Assembly (NCBI GenBank): GCA_029256185.1
Contig: JAQSYI010000001.1
Coordinates: 434,001 to 498,000, forward strand
DNA from: Paenibacillaceae bacterium
GTDB lineage: Bacteria; Bacillota; Bacilli; Paenibacillales; NBRC-103111
DNA length: 64,000 nt
Direction of reading: 5' to 3'
In this document: positions 37,080-46,176 of the stretch, piece after piece
How the letters are laid out: every line of letters starts with the position of its first letter
Numbering within the stretch: position 1 is the first letter of the stretch
Translations under genes and position numbers: made by a program
The notes under the pieces: generated by a model
Databases searched by the model: none
The model's input: only the letters and a program-made list of their open reading frames with translations
What the model was told of the DNA's origin: nothing

Positions 37080-37987
37080 ATAGGCTTCCAGTCAAGCGGA
37101 CACGCGGAAGACCCGCCGAGGGCAGGCTGTTCCATCTTTTCAACTATACCCTGCTGTCGGTATGGACCATGGCTTGTCTATTCCCTTTTCTCAATACCTT
37201 TGCTTCCGCCTTCAGCGACAATCATGCCATCCAGTCCGGCAAGGTTTCCCTGTTTCCCATCGGCTTCCAGCTTGACGCCATGCGGACGGTGGCCATGGAC
37301 AGCGCCGTGCAGCGCTCGCTGCTTGTCACGGTATTCGTCGCAATAGCGGGTACCATGCTGAATATGCTGTTTACCATAATCACCGCTTATCCCTTGTCCC
37401 GCAGGGACCTGCGCGGCAGAGGCGTGATGATGAATTATATTCTGGTAACCATGGTATTCAGCGGCGGGATGATTCCCTCCTACCTGCTGGTGAAGGAGCT
37501 GGGGCTCCTGAACAACCTCATGTCGATTATTCTGCCGGGGCTTATCAGCAGCTTCAATATGATTGTGATGAAAACCTTCTTTCAGAACATGCCCGAGGAG
37601 CTTCGCGAGGCGGCCGTCATGGATGGCTGCAGCAATGTACGCTATATTGCCCGGATTGCCGTTCCCCTGTCCATGCCGGCTATTGTAACAGTCAGCCTGT
37701 TTTATGCCGTGCATCATTGGAACAATTATTTTGCGCCGCTGCTCTATTTGGATAATCCGGACTTGCATACCCTCCAGGTGAAGCTCCGGTCCATTCTTCT
37801 CTTATCCCAGATTAACTTTGATTTTATCGAGGGCACGGCTGGCATGCAGGACAATGAGCTGTCCGTGATCCAGGAATCGCTGAAGGCGGCGACCATTGTA
37901 ATCGCCACGGTTCCGATCCTGCTGGTATACCCATGGCTGCAAAAGTATTTTGTCAAAGGCGCTATGATCGGATCTGTCAAGGGTTGA
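37073..37987 (+). CDS. Sugar ABC transporter permease, YtcP-type
   Basis: Second membrane subunit, 304 residues; the ATG overlaps the end of the preceding gene and has GGGGGGAAGG upstream. The EAA loop is 'REAAVMDGCSNVRYIARI' and the ending 'FVKGAMIGSVKG' is canonical. It precedes the binding-protein gene by 50 bp. Unlike the loci at 5534, 24428 and 58119, here the permeases come before the binding protein. Confidence 0.95.
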   Translation: MVNRLPVKRTRGRPAEGRLFHLFNYTLLSVWTMACLFPFLNTFASAFSDNHAIQSGKVSLFPIGFQLDAMRTVAMDSAVQRSLLVTVFVAIAGTMLNMLFTIITAYPLSRRDLRGRGVMMNYILVTMVFSGGMIPSYLLVKELGLLNNLMSIILPGLISSFNMIVMKTFFQNMPEELREAAVMDGCSNVRYIARIAVPLSMPAIVTVSLFYAVHHWNNYFAPLLYLDNPDLHTLQVKLRSILLLSQINFDFIEGTAGMQDNELSVIQESLKAATIVIATVPILLVYPWLQKYFVKGAMIGSVKG

Positions 37988-38037
37988 GGCTTCACATTGC
38001 TTCACTGCAAATTCAAATACAGGAGGTCTATGTACAC

Positions 38038-39621
38038 ATGAGAATCCAAAAGAAGTTTGTTGCCTGGGGGCTAGCCGCTTCTCTGGCCACTTCGGCTCTG
38101 GCGGGCTGTGCGTCTTCGGACAAGGAAGACACCGCCGTCCAGGCAGAGAACACACCGCAAAAGCCCGTGAAAATTACAGTAGCCATCTGGGACCGGGGGG
38201 CGACTCCGTCAGGACAGTCGTACAACGATAATTTCCTGGCCAAATGGGTGAATCAGGAGCTGTCCAAAATCGGCCTGGAGGTGGAGTATGTGCCCTTTCC
38301 CCGCGCCCAGGAAGAAGAACGGCTGAATACATGGATGGCCTCCGGTACCTCACCCGATATGGTGGCAACCTATAATTTCAGCCTGATGAACAAATATGCG
38401 GAGCAAGGCGGCCTGACTCCTCTGGGCAAGCTGCTGGATGAATACGGACCTGTGCTGAAGAAGGAAAATGCCATTGCCCTGTCCATCGCCGGCAATTACA
38501 AGGGGGAGCGCTACGCCATTGCATCCCAGCGGCCCGCAAGCGCCGGAGCCACCATGAAGATCCGCAAGGATTGGCTGGATAAGCTGGGGCTTCCCGTCCC
38601 CAAAACCACAGATGAGCTGCACCAGACCCTGAAGGCATTTAAGGAAAAGGACCCTGGCGGGGTAGGCAAGGATAAGGTGGTCCCCTGGGCGCTTCCGGCA
38701 TTCTCCAAGGGGATGAAGGGCTTTGTATTTGGCGCGGCTTACGGCTTCGGCATCCGTTACGATGCTCCGGGGCTGATTCTGATGCCCTCCGGCAACTATG
38801 ACAACGGCAAGTTCACTTCCCACATCAGCACGCCCCAGGGTCGGAATTTCTTTCAATGGATGAATACCTTGTATAAGGAAGAGCTGATTTCCAAGGAGTT
38901 CCTGACCGACCTGAACTCAGAGAAGTGGACCCAGCAGATTGCGCTTGGCACAACCGGCTTTGTAGATTCCAACGAAGGGGCTTACGATCTTAATCTGATT
39001 ACCAGAAAATCTGTTCCTGCAGCAAACTGGGTTACGGTGGAGCCGTTTATTGATCCCGCCGGAAAACAAACTATTTTTGGCAGGACGGAGGCCGGTATGC
39101 TGATCATGGTTCCCAAAACCAGCAAGCATCCTGAAGCTGTTATTAAATATCTGAATTGGATGTCTGATCCGGCTAATCTGAAGGTGCTGAAGAACGGTCT
39201 GGAAGGACAGCATTACAAGATGGAGAACGGTATGGTCAAGATTCTCGATGAAGAACTGTACAAGAAGGATGTGCGCTGGCTGACCAATGACCTGGCCATC
39301 ATAAAAGTAGATGAGGGGTATACTCCTGAGCAATACCGTATTCTCTACAAAGATGATCCGGAGAAGGCCGAGAACTTTATTATCCGGCAGGAGTTTGCCC
39401 AGAAATACGCTAAGTCTGCACCCATCCTGGAGACACCCACACCTTTTGGCGACAAAAACGGAGGGACGCTGGCAAAGTATCTGTACGATGAATTATCCAA
39501 GGTGATTATTTCCAATGACTTTGACAAGTCGTATCAACAGCTGCTGGACGGATGGGTCAAAGTGGGCGGCGCCGAATATGACCAGGAACTGGCCGAGGGC
39601 TTGAAGGTGCTGCAGAAATGA
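38038..39621 (+). CDS. Sugar ABC transporter substrate-binding lipoprotein
   Basis: Binding lipoprotein of 527 residues for the importer encoded just upstream. The ATG at 38038 follows AGGAGG; the longer open frame overlaps the permease without a binding site. The signal peptide ends in lipobox LAGC. Family stretches include 'TSPDMVATYNFSLMNKYAEQ', 'IRKDWLDKLGLPVPKT' and 'TEAGMLIMVPKTSKHPEA'. It overlaps the following lyase-like gene by 4 bp (ATGA), so binding protein and cytoplasmic enzyme are translationally coupled. Sequence is more distant from the other binding proteins in the window, suggesting a different ligand. Confidence 0.95.
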   Translation: MRIQKKFVAWGLAASLATSALAGCASSDKEDTAVQAENTPQKPVKITVAIWDRGATPSGQSYNDNFLAKWVNQELSKIGLEVEYVPFPRAQEEERLNTWMASGTSPDMVATYNFSLMNKYAEQGGLTPLGKLLDEYGPVLKKENAIALSIAGNYKGERYAIASQRPASAGATMKIRKDWLDKLGLPVPKTTDELHQTLKAFKEKDPGGVGKDKVVPWALPAFSKGMKGFVFGAAYGFGIRYDAPGLILMPSGNYDNGKFTSHISTPQGRNFFQWMNTLYKEELISKEFLTDLNSEKWTQQIALGTTGFVDSNEGAYDLNLITRKSVPAANWVTVEPFIDPAGKQTIFGRTEAGMLIMVPKTSKHPEAVIKYLNWMSDPANLKVLKNGLEGQHYKMENGMVKILDEELYKKDVRWLTNDLAIIKVDEGYTPEQYRILYKDDPEKAENFIIRQEFAQKYAKSAPILETPTPFGDKNGGTLAKYLYDELSKVIISNDFDKSYQQLLDGWVKVGGAEYDQELAEGLKVLQK

Positions 39622-41849
39622 GTCATGCACGCACGGATTATCTGGCTTTTGCCGGTCTGATCTCCGATAAGTTCTGGAGCAATTATGAACAACGTCTGGA
39701 GGAAAGCCGGAAGAATGCGGTTCAGACAGGAAGCTGCCAACCCTTGGGCCACTTGGCCCACCTGGCGGCGGTTGAAGCGTTCCGTTACCGGATAACCGGT
39801 GAAGCGCTCCATGGACAACGGGCCAAACAGGCCATGCAGGATATCGGCTCCGGCCGGTGCTGCTTTCAGCAGCAATCCCCGGCTGGCCCGGGGGAGAACG
39901 GAGAGGCGCAGCCTGTGCTGGATTCCATGTTTAATCTGACGGAATACTTGCGGGCGTATGAATTGCTGGAGAACACAGGGCTGCTGAGCCCTGTTGATAA
40001 GGCCCATATGCAGATGAACATTACGGAGGCGCTGGAACCCGTTTTCCGGATGCCGGACTGGGGACCGCATAACCGCGCCGTTTCCCGGGCGCTTAATCTG
40101 GAGACGGCAGCCAGTCTGTTCCCCCAGGCGGAGCAAGCAGAGTTGTGGCGCTCCATGGCCCATAATCTGATGGAAGACAATTGGGGCAGATGGTCCATTG
40201 AAGACAGCACCATCTATACGCCCATCTGGCTGAACGGGTTGTTTGCCTACGCGGAGCGCACGGGCCGGAAGGACTTGATGGAGCTGCCCATGCCACGCTA
40301 TTATTGCGAGATGTTCGTCCGGCTGCTTCATCCCAGAGGCGTGGTCGCCGATTACGGCGATGCCGGTTGGGGCTCCGGCTGGGCCAGGCTTGTGGCCTGC
40401 CTGGAGAAAGGCGCCGCTTATTATCGCTCAGCGGAGATGAAATATGCCGCACGTACCATATTCGATACCATGAGCCCTCTGGAAATAAGGGCGGATGGGC
40501 GGAGCTTGCGGATGGCAAGCGCTTTGCTGGATGCTTATAGCTGGGCTGACGACCGGGTTGCGGAATGTGTCCCGGATTACGGCAGCGGTGAGGCTCTGGA
40601 TGATGTGATCGGCAAAAAAGTTGTTTTCCGCAACGGCTGGCACAGGAATTCCGCCTTCCTGCTGTTGAACTACCGCGATGAGGGGGACTATGCCCGTCCG
40701 GCCAGGACCTATCTGCGGCAGACTCTTCGGGTAAATGAGGAGAAGGCGCATCATGGTCATGGGGATGAGAATTCCATTGTCTGTCTTATAGCAGGCAACG
40801 AAGTATTGCTTCATGACGGAGGCTACCGGGATTCCATTAATGATACCTCCGGGGCATACCGCTCCGACCTGTACCATAACCGTGTACTGGTCCGTCCAGG
40901 GCGGCCGGAGCCGGGACAGTGCTTTCTTGACTTCTGCCGTGATGACGGCCGTTACCGCAAGGTCAGGACTGAGAAGCTGCACTTCTCCAAATTCGCTCCT
41001 CTGGAGATGAGCCGCACGGCAGTGGAGGATTGCTCGCTGGGGGTGTCCTCTCACCGCACCGTGATCTATCTGAAGCAGGCTGGATGTTATATTATTGCGG
41101 ATATGGCGCAGCTTCTGCACAACGGAAGCCGCACCTGCGGGCCGGTGTTCTACACGGGGGCGGCGCAGGAGCTTCTACCGGGAGGCTACCGCACCTCTTA
41201 TGACTCTATCGGCTCCTCGGAATTTCCGGGGCAGATTATCAATGGGGGTGATATGTCCCTATTCGTTTATTTCCCTCTTGGAGAAGCAAGGACGGTGGGT
41301 ACCGGCCCCATCCGCCGCAGCCATACCACGGAAACCGGCGTGTACCAATATGCCTCCGGCTGCAAGGAGGGGGAAATCCTGACCTTTGTGACGGTGCTGC
41401 AGCCTGTGCATGCCAAGGCGGAATTCACTGCAGCCCAATTTGCCCGGGAATGGTCGGTTAAGAGCGGCCCCGGGGGTCATCTCTCCATTGCTTATGAAAG
41501 CGCCGGACAGCGTTATCTGATGGGGATAAAGGGAGATCTGGAGGTCGGAACGGCAGACGCAGCCCTAAGGCCCGCTTATGATTATCAGCATGGTGCCGTG
41601 AACTATGGAGAGATCTGCTCCGATGCGGATTTTGTATACGGCTGTTTCGGAGAAGCCGGAGGACAGTTCGGCTTCCTGAATGGAACCAGGGTGGATGTGG
41701 AAGGGAAAACACGATTTGCAGTGCCTGCCTCCCGTTTTAAGCAATTGGACTTAAGTATGGCTGAAGGCGTGTCCGCATGGGGCCGCTGGGAGCAATGCAT
41801 GGAAGAAACCAAGACAAGGTGTGATTTAACGCATGAACACAAGACCTGA
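39618..41849 (+). CDS. Intracellular heparinase II/III-like protein, probable oligosaccharide lyase
   Basis: 743-residue protein without signal peptide. The first ~350 residues look like an alpha/alpha-toroid. From about residue 365 a beta-sandwich region carries 'HHGHGDENSIVCLIAGNEVL', resembling the His-containing heparinase II/III motif, followed by 'LLHDGGYRDSINDTSG'. The fold assignment is by motif and layout; overall similarity to known lyases is weak. It lies between the binding-protein gene (4-bp overlap) and a GH105/88-type hydrolase (17-bp overlap). This fits a cytoplasmic exo-lyase making unsaturated uronides for its neighbour. Confidence 0.7.
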   Translation: MSHARTDYLAFAGLISDKFWSNYEQRLEESRKNAVQTGSCQPLGHLAHLAAVEAFRYRITGEALHGQRAKQAMQDIGSGRCCFQQQSPAGPGENGEAQPVLDSMFNLTEYLRAYELLENTGLLSPVDKAHMQMNITEALEPVFRMPDWGPHNRAVSRALNLETAASLFPQAEQAELWRSMAHNLMEDNWGRWSIEDSTIYTPIWLNGLFAYAERTGRKDLMELPMPRYYCEMFVRLLHPRGVVADYGDAGWGSGWARLVACLEKGAAYYRSAEMKYAARTIFDTMSPLEIRADGRSLRMASALLDAYSWADDRVAECVPDYGSGEALDDVIGKKVVFRNGWHRNSAFLLLNYRDEGDYARPARTYLRQTLRVNEEKAHHGHGDENSIVCLIAGNEVLLHDGGYRDSINDTSGAYRSDLYHNRVLVRPGRPEPGQCFLDFCRDDGRYRKVRTEKLHFSKFAPLEMSRTAVEDCSLGVSSHRTVIYLKQAGCYIIADMAQLLHNGSRTCGPVFYTGAAQELLPGGYRTSYDSIGSSEFPGQIINGGDMSLFVYFPLGEARTVGTGPIRRSHTTETGVYQYASGCKEGEILTFVTVLQPVHAKAEFTAAQFAREWSVKSGPGGHLSIAYESAGQRYLMGIKGDLEVGTADAALRPAYDYQHGAVNYGEICSDADFVYGCFGEAGGQFGFLNGTRVDVEGKTRFAVPASRFKQLDLSMAEGVSAWGRWEQCMEETKTRCDLTHEHKT

Positions 41850-42939
41850 ACAGATTTCCCGCAATTGCTTCCGAATGAACTATGACACCGACGCGCTCCG
41901 CGGAAAGCTCCTGCAGGTGGCACGGCGGACCATGAGCATGCCGCTTCCCTCGTGGAACTGGGGAGAGGGGGTTGCTTTGCTTGGTTTATACCGGGCCTGG
42001 GAGAGCTTGGGAGATGCGGAGATGCTATCCTTCATCCTGGGTTGGGCGGGCGGCATGGCTCCCGGGGATGAAGCTGTCATTAAAGTGAACTCCACCATAC
42101 CGGCTTATGCTGCCGCCCTTGCCGCCGCTGCCGCCCGCGGACCGGATTATGCCGCTGCCGGCCCGCTGAGCGGAGAGGACTACGTCCTTTATACCCGACG
42201 GATTGCCGAATTTCTCTGTGGCTCCCATGCCAAGCTCGGCAATGGGGCACTTATGCATACCAGTCAGGAACGCAGCCAGCTCTGGGTGGATACCCTGTTT
42301 ATGGCCGCAGTCTTCCTGTCCTATGCCGGCTGCCGGGATAAGACCGCCGGGTACAGCGGGGAGGCCGTCAGGCAGTTCTCCTCTCACCTGGAGCTGCTGC
42401 AGACGGAATCGGGCCTGTGCTATCATGGCTACGATGATATGAGCAAGCGCCTGATCGGCACCCAATGGGCCCGGGGCAATGCATGGATCATGGCTGGCTT
42501 CCCCGATCTGGCCCAGTGGCTGGGCGGCTCTATGACAGAGGAACTGGAGCAAATCAGAGCCCGTGTCACCAGGCTGGCAGACGGACTTATGAAGGTCCAG
42601 GACGTAAGCGGCTCCTGGCATACGGTATTGGATCAGCCCTCCACTTATCTGGAGACATCTTCTGCGGCCGGAATTGCTTATGGTCTGTTAAAGTCTTTCC
42701 GCCTGGGATTGCTTGATCCCAGCCGGTATGGACAGATGGCCGAGAAGGCGCTGTTGTGGCTGCTCTGCCAGATTGGAGAGGACGGAACCGTCCAGCGTGT
42801 TTCTGCGGGAACTCCTGTGCTCATCAATTATATCGTGTATAATGAGATCAGCGAAACCCGTATTCAGCTCTGGGGACAAGGTCTGGCCATGATGGCTTTA
42901 TCCGAATGGCTGCTGGCCCTGGAAGGGTCGGAAGGCTGA
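41833..42939 (+). CDS. GH105/GH88-type unsaturated uronyl hydrolase
   Basis: Cytoplasmic hydrolase of 368 residues, the usual size for YteR/YesR proteins, that removes a 4,5-unsaturated uronic acid from lyase products. Visible signatures are 'SWNWGEGVALLG' near the N-terminus, 'LWVDTLFMAAVFLSY' with the expected catalytic Asp, 'QWARGNAWIMAGFPDL' and 'SGSWHTVLDQPSTYLETSS'. No signal peptide. It overlaps the preceding lyase-like gene by 17 bp and AAGG lies upstream of the ATG, so the two are made together. Whether it is rhamnogalacturonyl (GH105) or glucuronyl (GH88) specific cannot be told. Confidence 0.92.
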   Translation: MNTRPEQISRNCFRMNYDTDALRGKLLQVARRTMSMPLPSWNWGEGVALLGLYRAWESLGDAEMLSFILGWAGGMAPGDEAVIKVNSTIPAYAAALAAAAARGPDYAAAGPLSGEDYVLYTRRIAEFLCGSHAKLGNGALMHTSQERSQLWVDTLFMAAVFLSYAGCRDKTAGYSGEAVRQFSSHLELLQTESGLCYHGYDDMSKRLIGTQWARGNAWIMAGFPDLAQWLGGSMTEELEQIRARVTRLADGLMKVQDVSGSWHTVLDQPSTYLETSSAAGIAYGLLKSFRLGLLDPSRYGQMAEKALLWLLCQIGEDGTVQRVSAGTPVLINYIVYNEISETRIQLWGQGLAMMALSEWLLALEGSEG

Positions 42940-43018
42940 GAGGCGCTTCACACAGATGAACGGACCTTGACCGGGGCGGGCGGGCGACCCTAAGTTTTTG
43001 GCGCGGGAGAATGTCCTT

Positions 43019-44854
43019 ATGAACAAGATAAAGGATATATGGTACAGGCTGAAGCTCCGGTTTAAATTCTTGCTGTCCTATGCCCTGGTCATTGTCATCT
43101 CGGTAATGACCATCAGTATAATTGCGTATCAGGTCTCTTCCCAGGCCATCAATCAGATGGCGGTGGATGATTCCCGCGATCTGATTGAGCAGATTGGATT
43201 GAACATCGACAAGCGGATGAGCGAACTGGAGGAATACGTATTCGCCCACTATAAGAATTCCGGTATTGTCCAGCTCCTTCCCTCCGATCCGGAGCTCCCG
43301 GCTGACAACCCTTATGTGATCCGCAGCGGCGTGCTCAGCTTTATGGATGATTTCCTCTATTCGCGTCCATTCATCACTACAGTAATGATCCGCCAGATTA
43401 ACGGGGATAACGAATTTATCCGCCGTACCGGGGCCCCGGACACGCAAGAGGAGATGGAGGCCTCCTTCGACGAAGAGCGGATGAAGGCCAAGCGCGGCCA
43501 GGTGCTGTGGTTGCCCGGGAGCAACCAGCGTATTTATATGCAGCGGGCCATGTATAATGTGGAAACATCGGCCCTGATCGGATATATTTCCATTGGCATT
43601 GAAGAGGATTACCTAAGCGAGTTTTACAAGGAGGCCCGGGGACGCAGCCGGGGGCAGTTTATTCTGCTCAATGAAAACAATGAGCTGCTGATGAACAGCA
43701 GCCGGGAGCTTCAGCGGGTTGTGGACAAGCTGGCAGCGGGCGGCCGATTGGACGGGGAATCCACCAGCTTTGAGCTGAAGGATAATGGGGAAGCATACTT
43801 GTTCACCCTGCGTTCTTTTTCGGATGGCAACTGGAAGTTGTTGAACCGGATTGCCGTTTCCGAGCTGACCAAACCGGCACAAGCCATGAAATACGGTATT
43901 ATTATCGCTTGCCTGTTGTCTTTTTTTGCAGCACTTCTGATGGCGGTATATTTATCCAAGGGAATTACAGGGAATGTAAAGCTGTTGCTCGGCAGTATGA
44001 AGGGGGTTTCGGAGGGACGCTTTGACCAACTGGTAGTGACCAAAAGCAAGGATGAAATCGGGCAATTGGCCCACCGGTTCAATCTGATGACACAAAAAGT
44101 CAATGAGCTGATCACGGTTGTGTACAAGGAGAAGCTGCTAAAGGAGCAAGCTGAGCACGAATCCCTTCAGTTCGAGTATAAGGCGCTTCAGGCCCAGATG
44201 AATCCCCACTTCCTGTACAACACACTGGAATCGATTCAAAGTCTTGCCTTGCTGCAGGGAGAGAAGAAGATCAGCGATATGGTCTATTTGCTGGGAAGCC
44301 TGCTGCGCGAGAGCATCCGCCAGAAGAACGATGTGATCTTGCTGCGGGAGGAATTGCAGTACGTAGTCAACTATCTGGAAATTCAGCAGATCATGTACGA
44401 CGATCAGTTGGAGGTCATCTATGAGTTGGATGAGGCGCTGCTATGCGTACCGGTGCCAAAGCTGATTTTGCAGCCTATTGTAGAGAACGCCATTCTGCAC
44501 GGGATTGAGAAAAAGCCGGGCAAGGGAATTATCCATATCCGGTGCTTTGCCGAGACAACGGAACAAAGCGGCGGCGGGCAAGAAACCCCACCTGGTGTTC
44601 TGCGGGTGGAGGTGCAAGACAACGGGGTAGGCATGGAGCCTGCCGTTGTCCAATCGCTGCTTGCAGCGGACAGCGGCGGCGAGGAGGGAGATGCCAGGCA
44701 TACCAGGGTCGGCATCGGCAGCGTCAATAAACGCATCAAAATCTTGTATGGGGCCTCTTATGGGGTGATGATCGAGAGCGAAACTGCCAAGGGAAGCCTG
44801 ATTGCCATCCGGCTGCCTATTGTCCGCAACGAAGAGGGAGGAGAAACACCATGA
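43019..44854 (+). CDS. YesM-type sensor histidine kinase
   Basis: 611-residue membrane kinase of the LytS/YesM group. TM1 is near residues 14-36, an extracellular Cache-like sensor follows, TM2 is near 291-312, then a HAMP domain. The His-kinase box 'QMNPHFLYNTLESIQSL' carries the phospho-accepting His397. The ATPase domain shows 'LILQPIVENAILHGI' (N box) and 'VQDNGVGM' (G1). The ATG at 43019 has GGGAGA about 8 nt upstream. It overlaps the response-regulator gene by 4 bp and probably senses the oligosaccharide handled by the importer at 36099-39621. Confidence 0.95.
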   Translation: MNKIKDIWYRLKLRFKFLLSYALVIVISVMTISIIAYQVSSQAINQMAVDDSRDLIEQIGLNIDKRMSELEEYVFAHYKNSGIVQLLPSDPELPADNPYVIRSGVLSFMDDFLYSRPFITTVMIRQINGDNEFIRRTGAPDTQEEMEASFDEERMKAKRGQVLWLPGSNQRIYMQRAMYNVETSALIGYISIGIEEDYLSEFYKEARGRSRGQFILLNENNELLMNSSRELQRVVDKLAAGGRLDGESTSFELKDNGEAYLFTLRSFSDGNWKLLNRIAVSELTKPAQAMKYGIIIACLLSFFAALLMAVYLSKGITGNVKLLLGSMKGVSEGRFDQLVVTKSKDEIGQLAHRFNLMTQKVNELITVVYKEKLLKEQAEHESLQFEYKALQAQMNPHFLYNTLESIQSLALLQGEKKISDMVYLLGSLLRESIRQKNDVILLREELQYVVNYLEIQQIMYDDQLEVIYELDEALLCVPVPKLILQPIVENAILHGIEKKPGKGIIHIRCFAETTEQSGGGQETPPGVLRVEVQDNGVGMEPAVVQSLLAADSGGEEGDARHTRVGIGSVNKRIKILYGASYGVMIESETAKGSLIAIRLPIVRNEEGGETP

Positions 44855-46170
44855 ACGAGCCCATCAGAACCATTGTACTGGATGATAAGCCGTTGATCCG
44901 CAAGGCAATTGTACAGCATGTGGATTGGCCTGCTCTGGGCTGCCTCGTCGTGGGCGAGGCAGGCAATGGACTGGAGGGCATGCGGCTTATTGACGAGTGC
45001 AAGCCTGATCTGATGGTGACGGACATCCGGATGCCCGGCTGCGATGGACTGGAGCTGGCGGATTATATGAAGCGGGTGTCTCCCGGATCCCGGGTGATTC
45101 TGATTACCGGTCATCAGGAATTCGAATATGCCCGCCGGGCGGTAACCGTGGGGGCGTTCGACTTTATTCTTAAGCCCATTCACTATACGGAGCTGCAGCG
45201 GATTATTGCCAAAGCGGCAGAAGAGATGCTGCGGGAGCGGCAGGAGGAAGCGGAACGGCTTCAGGCGCTTCAGATAAGCGAGAATTATGAACGGGATTTT
45301 CGGGAAGCGCTTCCTTTTTTGCGCAGCAAACTTGTGGCGGACTACATCACAGGACAAAACGGTCAAGGGGGCGGGTTGACGGAGCGGGCTGAGCTTCTGG
45401 AGTTTCAGTGGTTTATGCTGGTTCATTGCCGGCTGCGGCAGTCCGATAAGATGCAGGACAGGGAGCATGCGGACAGACCCGCCCTTCCGGCTCTAAGGCA
45501 GGCTATTGCCGCCGCCGGGGGGGAATGGGCCCGGGAAGCGGCGGCTGCAGGTGCAGAAGCTGTGCAAGCGGCAGTAGGGGAGGATCTGGTGCTGGTTCTG
45601 ATGCTGAAGCACGCCCGGTTTCATTCGGAAGAGCGGGCAATGGCAGCTGCAACGGCCTGTGCGGCTCACTGGGAGCAGCTGGTCCTGGACATCGCCGGCA
45701 GGGAAGGGGGCATAACCGCTTCAAGCTCGTTGTACGGGCATCCCTCCCAATTAAAAGAAGCTTTTGCAGAAACCGCAAGGCAACTGGATGCTTACTTTTT
45801 TGCCGGTTTTAGTGCGGGGGATCAACCGGGCCGTTCCCGGACCGTATACAGCCAGAATGTGAAGAGGGCACTGGAATTTATTCGTACCCATTATGCGAAG
45901 ACGCTGAATCTGTCCCTGGTTGCCCGGGAGCTGAATGTCAATCCCAGTTATCTCAGCCGGATCCTCAGCCAGGAGACGGGCAGTTCCTTCGTGGAGTTGG
46001 TGGCCAGGGCCCGTATTGAAGCGGCCAAGCGCCTCCTCAAGGAAGGACAATACCGGGTAAATGAGGTGTGCGAGCGGGTAGGTTACAAGGAATACAACTA
46101 TTTTTATCAGATCTTCAAGAAATACACCGGAATGACTCCTACGGATTATAAAAACGAGAAAAAAGGATGA
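44851..46170 (+). CDS. YesN-type response regulator with AraC DNA-binding domain
   Basis: 439-residue partner of the kinase at 43019. The receiver domain has the acidic pair Asp11-Asp12, phospho-acceptor Asp58 in 'LMVTDIRMPG' and Lys108 in 'FILKPI'. The pair is followed by Lys (DDK) where most family members have Glu. A variable middle part follows, then an AraC domain ending 'YTGMTPTDYKNEKKG'. Its ATG overlaps the kinase stop. The secreted lyase gene starts 6 bp downstream and is likely both cotranscribed with it and controlled by it. Confidence 0.95.
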   Translation: MNEPIRTIVLDDKPLIRKAIVQHVDWPALGCLVVGEAGNGLEGMRLIDECKPDLMVTDIRMPGCDGLELADYMKRVSPGSRVILITGHQEFEYARRAVTVGAFDFILKPIHYTELQRIIAKAAEEMLRERQEEAERLQALQISENYERDFREALPFLRSKLVADYITGQNGQGGGLTERAELLEFQWFMLVHCRLRQSDKMQDREHADRPALPALRQAIAAAGGEWAREAAAAGAEAVQAAVGEDLVLVLMLKHARFHSEERAMAAATACAAHWEQLVLDIAGREGGITASSSLYGHPSQLKEAFAETARQLDAYFFAGFSAGDQPGRSRTVYSQNVKRALEFIRTHYAKTLNLSLVARELNVNPSYLSRILSQETGSSFVELVARARIEAAKRLLKEGQYRVNEVCERVGYKEYNYFYQIFKKYTGMTPTDYKNEKKG

Positions 46171-46176
46171 TATCCC